Below are positions 27,101 to 33,026 of a stretch of DNA of 33,090 nucleotides, piece after piece. Made by a program: the position numbers and the translations under genes. The notes under the pieces are model-generated. The model was not told where the DNA came from. It saw only the letters and a program-made list of their open reading frames with translations, and searched no databases. Within the stretch, counting starts at the first letter, position 1, and each line of letters starts with the position of its first letter. Origin of the DNA: CAZAPZ01 sp964487285 (GTDB lineage: Bacteria > Campylobacterota_A > Desulfurellia > JAADFJ01); assembly GCA_964487285.1 (NCBI GenBank), contig CAZAPZ010000004.1, positions 1 through 33,090 on the forward strand, in the 5' to 3' direction.

Positions 27101-28204
27101 ATCATTATAATCTACATCGTTGCCAGCTGTTTTACCGAGTTTATCCACCAACTGCATAGAGGTTTTTATACTGTTATACACAACACTCTTCCTGCCCTGC
27201 ACAAGTGCAATCTCTATTTTATTGCCATTATCCGGGATCATAACAATATTCTCGGGCGTAACTGTATCACCCGCAGCAACGATAATTTCGTTGTCCACAA
27301 CAATATCATTTAAAAAACAAGCTCCGTAAAATGACTTAGCGGCTACAGGAAAATATTCAATCTTGTCTTCTAAGGATTTGATCAACCGACGTGTTATAAT
27401 GCTATCTAAACTGCCAACGGTTTTGTCATCTATAATTAGATCATCGCCAAGCATCAACCCGTTAAGATCACCTTTTGCAAAAAAACCGTCACCCTTTTTC
27501 ACTATAACTGACGGATAGAATTTCTTAAGAATATCATAATTGTCGTATCCGAGAGCGTTTAGAAATAAAGTGACAGGAAATCGTTTCTTCTTGTCAATTT
27601 TTATATAACAACTGTTTTTACGTGTCGTTTCAAATTCTATCCACGATCCATGCTCAGGTATAATTTGAGCTGAAAAAAGATCCTCGCCTGTCTCGGCAGA
27701 CTTGAGGCGTTTGAAAATAACACCGGGAGATCTGTGCAGCTGCATTACAAAAACGCGTTCCACTCCATTCATGATAAAACTTCCGTTATCAGTTATAAAT
27801 GGAATCTCGTTTATATAAACTTTTTGTTCTTTTGCAACTTTTAAACCTATTCTCTTGCCGTTGGATGGGTCAATATCCCATATGTTCAGTCTTAAATTAA
27901 CCTGCATAGCGCCCGAATAGTTTAACGAACGTTCCAGGCAATCTTTAACACTATATTTTGGTTTCTCTACAGAATAGCCAAGATATTTTAAACTCCAACT
28001 GCCTTTCTCATCCTCAATATTAAAAAATTGTTTAAAAATCTCTTCCAATCCAGTGTTCCACCGTTCTTCAGGAGAAACATCGACTTGAAGAAAACTTTTA
28101 TATGAATCAATCTGCGTTTTAAGAAGATTAGGCAGATCGTACCTATCTTTCTTTGAAGAAAAATCTACCCGCAATCTATATTCCGATGGATTTAGATGTG
28201 CCAT
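24107..28204 (-). CDS. rpoB: RNA polymerase subunit beta
   Basis: Forms one pincer of RNA polymerase and much of the catalytic pocket. 1,365 residues, slightly longer than the E. coli protein (1,342). The rifampicin region is intact with QLSQF, D523 (E. coli D516), HKRR starting at H533 (H526) and S538 (S531). Further on are [14 protein letters not shown], the nucleotide-pocket segment [18 protein letters not shown] and the C-terminal [20 protein letters not shown]. A short proteobacterial-type insert follows GMAAKGIG-like sequence. ATG start with SD AGAGGT; rpoC starts 29 nt after the stop. Confidence 0.99.
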   Translation of the reverse strand: [1365 protein letters not shown]

Positions 28205-28555
28205 TTGACCTCTAAAAAGGTATTTTCAAATTTTGGTTCACTTTTAAAACCTACCATAATTTTTACCGCCGCAATTATTTTAAAAACAAAGACAAAGAGA
28301 CGATGTGAATCATCCCTCCATCTTTTTAAATTCAATTAATGGCACCTAATCAGTTCATGCACATTCAATTAACTCTGAAATGTATCCTACTTTGTAAAGG
28401 TGGTACCGTATATATCGCCAAATTGTTCCTCGTATCATGTCTGTGAATTTGTATTGCTGTGTCGGCAGACCGATTTTAGATAAACTGAGTTATCTTTAAT
28501 CGACAAAGTAACAGAGCAATACTCCTACTAAGCTATATTTACAAAATTCTAATAA
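28205..28555 (-). other. Gene-free spacer between rplL and rpoB (351 bp)
   Basis: The largest gap in the window. No credible gene on either strand; the longest plausible small frame on the minus strand (27 codons, 28355-28438) has no SD. It contains a two-part inverted repeat near rplL (28471-28502), a second small hairpin next to it (28462-28473), and two direct copies of ATTCAATTAA on the plus strand (28330-28339 and 28363-28372). The rpoB SD AGAGGT is at its end. I could not find a convincing promoter. Confidence 0.8.
28462..28502 (-). promoter_or_regulatory. Inverted repeat downstream of rplL, possible attenuator or RNA-processing site
   Basis: On the minus-strand RNA the outer arms CGATT/AATCG (5 bp), an AA/AA internal loop, the inner arms AGATAA/TTATCT (6 bp) and a 6-nt loop CTCAGT form a symmetric hairpin 54-85 nt after the rplL stop. 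A second small hairpin TCGG-TCTG-CCGA (28462-28473) shares bases with the outer arm, so the two are mutually exclusive. There is no T tract, so it is not a standard terminator. E. coli has an attenuator and an RNase III site in the same spacer; a like role here is inferred. Confidence 0.4.
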
Positions 28556-28927
28556 TTATTTTAGTTCTACGACTGCTCCGGCTTCTTCCAGAGACTTTTT
28601 GAGATTCTCTGCATCGTCTTTGCTTAACTTGGACTTTACCGTTGTAGGAGCTTTATCCACTATCTCTTTTGATTGAGAAAGACCAAGTCCCGTGGCAACT
28701 CTTACCGCTTTAATAACAGCAATTTTCTTCTGACCAATCTCTTTCAAAATCACATCAAATTCCGTCTGCTCGGCTTTCTCTTCTTCAACTGCACTTGGCG
28801 CTGCTGCAGCAACAGGCGCAGCGGCACTCACACCAAAATGACCCTCCAACTCCTTCACAAAACCTGATAATTCTAATACACTCATATTGTCTATAAATTT
28901 TATAACATCTTCCTTGGTTGCTTCCAT
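28556..28927 (-). CDS. rplL: Ribosomal protein L7/L12
   Basis: Multi-copy stalk protein that recruits EF-Tu, EF-G and other GTPases. 123 residues: N-terminal dimerisation domain (about 1-33), Ala/Pro-rich hinge with AAAPVAAAAPSA at about 35-46, and C-terminal factor-binding domain with KIAVIKAVRVATGLGLSQSKEIVD-type sequence. ATG start with SD GGAGG. It is the last gene before a 351-bp spacer, a common point of transcription attenuation or RNA processing ahead of rpoB. Confidence 0.98.
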   Translation of the reverse strand: MEATKEDVIKFIDNMSVLELSGFVKELEGHFGVSAAAPVAAAAPSAVEEEKAEQTEFDVILKEIGQKKIAVIKAVRVATGLGLSQSKEIVDKAPTTVKSKLSKDDAENLKKSLEEAGAVVELK

Positions 28928-28936
28928 ATTCTCCTC

Positions 28937-29452
28937 CTAATTATTCTCTTTTTTATCTTTTATAGCTTCTATCGTATAAACCAAACTTCTCAAAACAGCC
29001 GATAAAGTTGAAACAAATCCGCTAACAGGTGCATTCATTGTAGAAAGCACCATACTCAGTAAAGCCTCTCTAGACAAAATTTTAGATGTGGCTACGACAT
29101 CTTTAGCAGACAGTATACTTCCATTTGCATATCCGCCATTGATAGTAAATTTATAATTCTTTTTCACGGCACAAGAGACTTTCGCCAATTTTACAGGATC
29201 TTCGTAAATGCCGATTGCGTTAGGACCCTTAAGCAATTCCCCCGCTTTCTCCATCGGAGTACCGCTGATTACCCGCTTAAAAAGCAGATTTCTTATAACC
29301 GAAAATTGTATTCCTTCATTTTTAAATTCTTTTCTAGCTTTCGCAATATTGTTTGCATTAATTCCCTGCAAATTGAAAAGAACAACGGAATCGTCAGTAC
29401 CAAGATCATTCTTCCATCGCTCTACCCAGGATATTTTATCATCTTTTTTCAT
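28937..29452 (-). CDS. rplJ: Ribosomal protein L10
   Basis: Anchors the L7/L12 dimers on the stalk. 171 residues, with the N-terminal rRNA-binding domain (segment FSVIRNLLFKRV) and a C-terminal helix ending in a Lys/Glu-rich tail that would carry L7/L12. ATG start with SD GGAGGC. Only 24 nt separate it from rplA, too little for the long L10-binding leader that controls rplJL in E. coli. rplL follows after 9 nt. Confidence 0.97.
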   Translation of the reverse strand: MKKDDKISWVERWKNDLGTDDSVVLFNLQGINANNIAKARKEFKNEGIQFSVIRNLLFKRVISGTPMEKAGELLKGPNAIGIYEDPVKLAKVSCAVKKNYKFTINGGYANGSILSAKDVVATSKILSREALLSMVLSTMNAPVSGFVSTLSAVLRSLVYTIEAIKDKKENN

Positions 29453-29476
29453 TATGCCTCCTAATTAGGATCAAAT

Positions 29477-30178
29477 TTATACGGATTTCTGCAAGCTTTT
29501 TGTATCCAGTTGAATGCTTGGAGAATGAGTTGTACAGATATACGCAGATTTAATATATGTTCCCTTGGAAGTCTGAGGCTTCGCTTTTATTACCGCATTT
29601 ATAAAAGATGATATATTTTTTTTCAGATTATCAGCCTCAAACGAAATCTTTCCAACCGCTGTATGCAGATTAGCGCCTTTATCAACTCTAAAAGCAAGCT
29701 GACCCTGTTTTAGCTCTTTGACAATACCGCCAATATCATTTGTAACAGTTCCAACTTTCGGATTAGGCATCATACCCCTTGGGCCCAAAACGCGTCCAAG
29801 CTTTCCAATGACGGCCATCATATCAGGTGTAGATGCGACGCGATCGAATTCAAGCCATCCCGATGCAATTTTATCAGCGAGTTCCTTTCCTCCGACATAT
29901 TCCGCTCCGGCATCACTCGCTTCCGTCATCTTTTCACCTTTGCAAAATGCAACAACTATCGTTTTTTTACCTGTTCCTGCAGGTAAAACACAGCTGCCTC
30001 TTACCGTTTCATCGGACTTTTTAGGATTTACACCAAGTCTCAAAGAAATTTCGACCGATTCATCAAATTTAGAATGTTTCAAATCTGACAAAATGGCAAT
30101 TGCATCATCAACGTTATAAGCTTTCTCTTTATCTATAAGCTTTATTGACTGCCTGTAATTTTTTCCTCTTTTTCTCAT
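29477..30178 (-). CDS. rplA: Ribosomal protein L1
   Basis: Mobile L1-stalk protein that helps release deacylated tRNA from the E site; in many bacteria it also represses its own operon. 233 residues from the ATG at 30178 (MRKRGKNYRQSIKLIDKEKA), with SD AAGGAG 8 nt before. The frame stays open to a GTG at 30202 overlapping the rplK stop, but that would put the SD inside the gene. Conserved L1 segments GRVLGPRGMMPNPKVGTVT and the C-terminal GTYIKSAYI region are present. Confidence 0.97.
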   Translation of the reverse strand: MRKRGKNYRQSIKLIDKEKAYNVDDAIAILSDLKHSKFDESVEISLRLGVNPKKSDETVRGSCVLPAGTGKKTIVVAFCKGEKMTEASDAGAEYVGGKELADKIASGWLEFDRVASTPDMMAVIGKLGRVLGPRGMMPNPKVGTVTNDIGGIVKELKQGQLAFRVDKGANLHTAVGKISFEADNLKKNISSFINAVIKAKPQTSKGTYIKSAYICTTHSPSIQLDTKSLQKSV

Positions 30179-30198
30179 ACCCAAATCTCCTTTGTGTA

Positions 30199-30621
30199 TC
30201 ACTCCACTTCAATTCCCATGTTTTGAGCAGTTCCTGCTATAATTCTCTTTGCAGCATCAATATCGTATGCATTAAGATCCGGCAGTTTAGAAAGTGCAAT
30301 TTCCGTCAACTGTTTATCCGATAGCTTTCCAACTTTAACCTTTGCACTCTCCGCCGACCCTTTTTTTATACCCAATGCTTTAAGTATGAGCCGTGATGCA
30401 GGAGGCTGTTTAGTAATAAACCTAAAACTTTTATCTTTGTAAACCGTTATCGCAACCGGTACTATGCTGCCTTTTGCTTTCTGTGTGGCAGCATTAAACT
30501 GCTTGCAGAATTCCATAATATTTACACCATGCTGACCTAATGCGGGGCCTACCGGTGGTGCAGGGTTAGCTTTTCCAGCTTCTATCTGCAGCTTTATCAG
30601 TGCGACTATCTCTTTAGCCAT
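30199..30621 (-). CDS. rplK: Ribosomal protein L11
   Basis: 50S stalk-base protein that contacts 23S rRNA helices 43/44 and takes part in GTPase factor binding and the stringent response. 140 residues, normal length; the N-terminal domain has the proline-rich segment NPAPPVGPALGQHG that contacts thiostrepton-type drugs, and the C-terminal domain has the rRNA-binding part. ATG start with SD GGAGG. The spacer to nusG is only 9 nt, so there is no room for an L1-binding leader directly before it. Confidence 0.98.
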   Translation of the reverse strand: MAKEIVALIKLQIEAGKANPAPPVGPALGQHGVNIMEFCKQFNAATQKAKGSIVPVAITVYKDKSFRFITKQPPASRLILKALGIKKGSAESAKVKVGKLSDKQLTEIALSKLPDLNAYDIDAAKRIIAGTAQNMGIEVE

Positions 30622-30630
30622 CTATCCTCC

Positions 30631-31161
30631 TCATATCTTTTCTATCTGGTCGTAATCAAGTTCGAGCAGTGTTGACCTGCCGAAAATGCTTACCATAATT
30701 TTAAGTCTGGCTTTTGGTTCATCGACTGAATCTACAACACCTGAAAAGTTTGAAAACGCACCGCCTTTGACTTTTACTCTTTCACCAATTTCGAAAGTAA
30801 CTGCCAGTTTAGGCGCATCTTTTGACCTTTCTATGCCATTTTTAATACTTTCTATTTCTTTATCATTTACAACATTCGGTTTATATGCTTTGCCCACAAT
30901 ACCGATTACTCTCGGGAATCTGATAATCACTTTTTGTATGTCTTCCGTTATTGCGGCATGAAAAAATAAATATGACGGATACAAGAATCGATCGCTTGCT
31001 ACACGTTTTCCATTGCGAATTTCTATAATCTCTTCAATCGGAAGGAAAAAATCTTCATCTAATATATTAAATCCTTTCTCTCTAAGAGTCTTGGGCAACA
31101 TATCATAAACTTTTTTTTCAAATCCAGTTTGAATCTGAATCACGTACCATTTCTTATTCAT
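30631..31161 (-). CDS. nusG: Transcription antitermination/pausing factor NusG
   Basis: Binds the RNA polymerase clamp, modulates pausing and Rho action, and can link polymerase to ribosomal S10. 176 residues: an NGN domain (about 1-110) opening MNKKWYVIQIQTGFEKKV, then a C-terminal KOW domain from about 120 with the signature GERVKVKGGAFSNFSG. The ATG at 31161 fits family N-termini; an in-frame TTG two codons upstream has no SD and is less likely. The SD for the ATG is also weak. It lies between secE and rplK, 9 nt before the latter. Confidence 0.96.
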   Translation of the reverse strand: MNKKWYVIQIQTGFEKKVYDMLPKTLREKGFNILDEDFFLPIEEIIEIRNGKRVASDRFLYPSYLFFHAAITEDIQKVIIRFPRVIGIVGKAYKPNVVNDKEIESIKNGIERSKDAPKLAVTFEIGERVKVKGGAFSNFSGVVDSVDEPKARLKIMVSIFGRSTLLELDYDQIEKI

Positions 31162-31171
31162 TACCAATCAA

Positions 31172-31360
31172 CTATATAATGAGTTTAAGTAAGAATGCAA
31201 AAATATAGTCCGCTACACTAAGTATAATAGATACTATAAGTGATAAAGCTACAACAGCTATAGTCGAATTAAGTGCCGTCCGTTTGTCCGGCCACACAAC
31301 CTTATACAGCTCATTTTTAGCATCATACAAAAACTTTTTTCCGTCTCTAAAAATATTCAT
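31172..31360 (-). CDS. secE: Preprotein translocase subunit SecE
   Basis: Clamp subunit of the SecYEG channel in the inner membrane. Sixty-two residues, the short single-span form: an amphipathic N-terminal helix with the motif KVVWPDK at 20-26, then one membrane segment at about 33-60. Its partner SecY is encoded in the same window at 5236. The ATG is only 11 nt after the tRNA-Trp CCA end, and the bases between (T6, ATATA) hold no SD, so translation must start from a very short 5' end after tRNA processing or on a longer unprocessed transcript. nusG follows after 10 nt. Confidence 0.95.
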   Translation of the reverse strand: MNIFRDGKKFLYDAKNELYKVVWPDKRTALNSTIAVVALSLIVSIILSVADYIFAFLLKLII

Positions 31361-31371
31361 TATATAAAAAA

Positions 31372-31448
31372 TGGTAGGCCAGGAGGGAATCGAACCCCCA
31401 ACATTCGGTTTTGGAGACCGACGCTCTACCAGTTGGAGCTACTGACCT
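31372..31448 (-). tRNA. tRNA-Trp (CCA), overlaps rpmG stop
   Basis: Tryptophan tRNA: acceptor AGGTCAG/CTGGCCT (A1-U72 as in other bacterial tRNA-Trp), D stem GCTC/GAGC, anticodon stem TCGGT/ACCGA around CTCCAAA (anticodon CCA), T stem GGGGG/CCCTC, T loop TTCGATT, encoded CCA. The discriminator base 73 is A (plus-strand base 31375 is T); bacterial tRNA-Trp normally has G73. The mature 5' end (31448) lies inside the rpmG TAG stop codon. A run of six T follows the CCA, then secE begins 11 nt on. Confidence 0.96.
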
Positions 31449-31599
31449 ACGCCTTAACCTCCTTGTGCAACGTATGTTTTCTACAAGAAGAACAATATTT
31501 GCTTAAAGAAGTTTTTTCCTTTTTCAATTTTTTGTTTCTTGTGACCATATAATTTTTCCTTTTACAATCAGAACATTGCAATGCAAATAGTTCTCGCAT
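31447..31599 (-). CDS. rpmG: Ribosomal protein L33 (zinc-binding form)
   Basis: Small 50S protein near the E site. Fifty residues, MRELFALQC at the start and KHTLHKEVKA at the end, typical of bL33. C9/C12 and C36/C39 form two CxxC pairs, so this is the four-cysteine, zinc-ribbon form. The ATG has SD AGGTGA 4 nt before it, lying across the tuf stop. The TAG stop overlaps the first two bases of tRNA-Trp (31447-31448). It sits between tuf and tRNA-Trp-secE, a common place for rpmG. Confidence 0.96.
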   Translation of the reverse strand: MRELFALQCSDCKRKNYMVTRNKKLKKEKTSLSKYCSSCRKHTLHKEVKA

Positions 31600-32821
31600 C
31601 TTTCACCTACTTTACAATTTCACTTACAACACCGGCACCCACAGTTCTTCCACCCTCGCGTATTGCAAAACGGGTCTCTTTTTCAAGGGCAACAGGAGCT
31701 ATAAGTTTAGCTGACATTTCTATATTATCACCTGGCATTACCATTTCCACGCCCTTGGGAAGCTCTATGCTGCCTGTGACATCGGTTGTTCTAATAAAAA
31801 ACTGAGGGCGATAACCGGGGAAAAATGGTGTATGCCTTCCGCCTTCATTTTTTGTTAGAACATATACCTGGGCCTTAAACTCCGTATGAGGAGTTATGGA
31901 ACTCGGTTTTGCCAAAACCATACCTCTTACAACTTCATCTCTCTTTGTACCTCTGAGCAGAACACCTATATTATCACCTGCTCTTCCTTCGTCAAGTATT
32001 TTCCTAAACATTTCCACACTTGTAGCGATAGTTTTCTTTGTCGGAACAAATCCTATAATCTCAACCTCTTCTCCAGGTTTAAGCACTCCTCTTTCCACTC
32101 TGCCCGTTACAACGGTTCCACGACCTGAGATTGTAAATATATCTTCAATCGGCATAAGGAACGGTTTATCGGTATCTCTCTTAGGCAGAGGAATATAACT
32201 ATCGATTGCCGCTATCAGTTCTTCAACGGATTTGGTAGCATCATTCTCTTGCCCGTCAGGAGTTTCAAGAACTTTTAGAGCAGATCCCTTAATAATAGGA
32301 ATATCATCTCCGGGATAGTCATACTTTGTCAAAAGCTCTCTTATCTCTTCTTCTACAAGCTCAACAAGCTCGGGATCATCAACCATATCCGTTTTATTCA
32401 GATATACAACCATTGCGGGAACACCAACCTGTTTTGAAAGAAGAATATGTTCTCTTGTCTGAGGCATAGGACCGTCGGCTGCCGAAACAACAAGTATAGA
32501 CCCGTCCATTTGAGCTGCACCTGTAATCATGTTCTTTATATAATCGGCATGCCCTGGACAGTCTATATGAGCATAGTGCCTGGTATCCGTTTCATACTCT
32601 ATGTGAGCAGTGTTGATCGTAACACCTCTCTCTCGTTCCTCTGGAGCATTATCAATCTTATCATATGCAGTAAATTGCGCATATCCTTTTTTTGCAAGTA
32701 CCTTTGTGATAGCTGCGGTAAGAGTTGTTTTACCATGATCAACATGCCCTATAGTTCCAATGTTAAGATGCGGTTTTGTTCTAACATATTTTTCTTTAGC
32801 CATATATACCTCCTTAGTTGC
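31597..32821 (-). repeat. tuf repeat, distal copy (1,225 bp, identical to 15257-16481)
   Basis: Every base read matches the copy 16,340 bp away in the same orientation. The repeat holds the whole tuf gene, its SD, the 8 bases GCAACTAA that in the other copy are the last bases of fusA, and the 7-nt spacer plus the ATG of the following gene. Identity stops at once inside the unrelated flanks (rpmG coding on one side, AT-rich spacer on the other). Confidence 0.97.
31607..32803 (-). CDS. tuf: Elongation factor Tu, copy 1 (tRNA-linked)
   Basis: GTPase that brings aminoacyl-tRNA to the ribosomal A site. The protein has 398 residues, usual for EF-Tu. G1 motif GHVDHGKT is at residues 19-26, DCPGH at 81-85 and NKTD at 136-139, followed by beta-barrel domains 2 and 3. 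The start is the ATG at 32803, with SD GGAGG 5 nt upstream; the frame is open further upstream to a TTG at 32857, but that extension would run through the SD and is absent from the twin gene. It ends TAG, 7 nt before rpmG, whose SD AGGTGA overlaps this stop. The protein is identical to the str-operon copy. Confidence 0.98.
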   Translation of the reverse strand: MAKEKYVRTKPHLNIGTIGHVDHGKTTLTAAITKVLAKKGYAQFTAYDKIDNAPEERERGVTINTAHIEYETDTRHYAHIDCPGHADYIKNMITGAAQMDGSILVVSAADGPMPQTREHILLSKQVGVPAMVVYLNKTDMVDDPELVELVEEEIRELLTKYDYPGDDIPIIKGSALKVLETPDGQENDATKSVEELIAAIDSYIPLPKRDTDKPFLMPIEDIFTISGRGTVVTGRVERGVLKPGEEVEIIGFVPTKKTIATSVEMFRKILDEGRAGDNIGVLLRGTKRDEVVRGMVLAKPSSITPHTEFKAQVYVLTKNEGGRHTPFFPGYRPQFFIRTTDVTGSIELPKGVEMVMPGDNIEMSAKLIAPVALEKETRFAIREGGRTVGAGVVSEIVK

Positions 32822-32869
32822 AAAAAGCAATTTTCTATCATCTTTTTCATTTATCAATTATTATCTTCA

Positions 32870-32945
32870 TGGAGCCCACGATCGGATTCGGACCGATGAC
32901 CTCTTCCTTACCGAGGAAGTGCTCTACCAGCTGAGCTACATGGGC
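32870..32945 (-). tRNA. tRNA-Thr (GGT) with unusual T loop
   Basis: Threonine tRNA: acceptor GCCCATG/CGTGGGC, D stem GCTC/GAGC, anticodon stem CTTCC/GGAAG around TCGGTAA (anticodon GGT), T stem ATCGG/CCGAT, discriminator T, encoded CCA. All stems pair well. The T loop reads TCCGAAT, so position 55, which is U (pseudouridine) in almost all elongator tRNAs, is C here (plus-strand base 32891). The other three tRNAs in the window have the normal TTC. It is 66 nt upstream of the first tuf gene. Confidence 0.95.
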
Positions 32946-32946
32946 T

Positions 32947-33022
32947 TGGAGCGGGAAACGAGGTTCGAACTCGCGACCCCAAGCTTGGAAGGCTTGTGCT
33001 CTACCAGCTGAGCTATTCCCGC
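32947..33022 (-). tRNA. tRNA-Gly (TCC)
   Basis: Glycine tRNA with full cloverleaf: acceptor GCGGGAA/TTCCCGC, D stem GCTC/GAGC, anticodon stem CAAGC/GCTTG around loop CTTCCAA (anticodon TCC), T stem GCGAG/CTCGT with one G-T pair, T loop TTCGAAC, discriminator T and encoded CCA. It lies 4 nt after tRNA-Tyr and 1 nt before tRNA-Thr, so the three must be cut from one precursor. Confidence 0.97.
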
Positions 33023-33026
33023 ACAA

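Noticed and set aside
28355..28438. 27-codon frame in the rplL-rpoB spacer
   Set aside because: No SD, no recognisable family, and frames of this size are expected by chance.
28205..28555. A promoter for rpoBC in the spacer
   Set aside because: I looked for TTGACA/TATAAT-like pairs at 16-18 bp and found none better than chance.
31360..31372. TATAAT-like box overlapping the secE start as a -10 element
   Set aside because: There is no -35 partner at the right distance that is not inside tRNA-Trp, and the AT-rich spacer makes the match likely by chance.
32804..32857. N-terminal extension of the distal EF-Tu by 18 residues from a TTG
   Set aside because: It reads through the strong SD, differs from the identical twin gene, and is not found in EF-Tu proteins.
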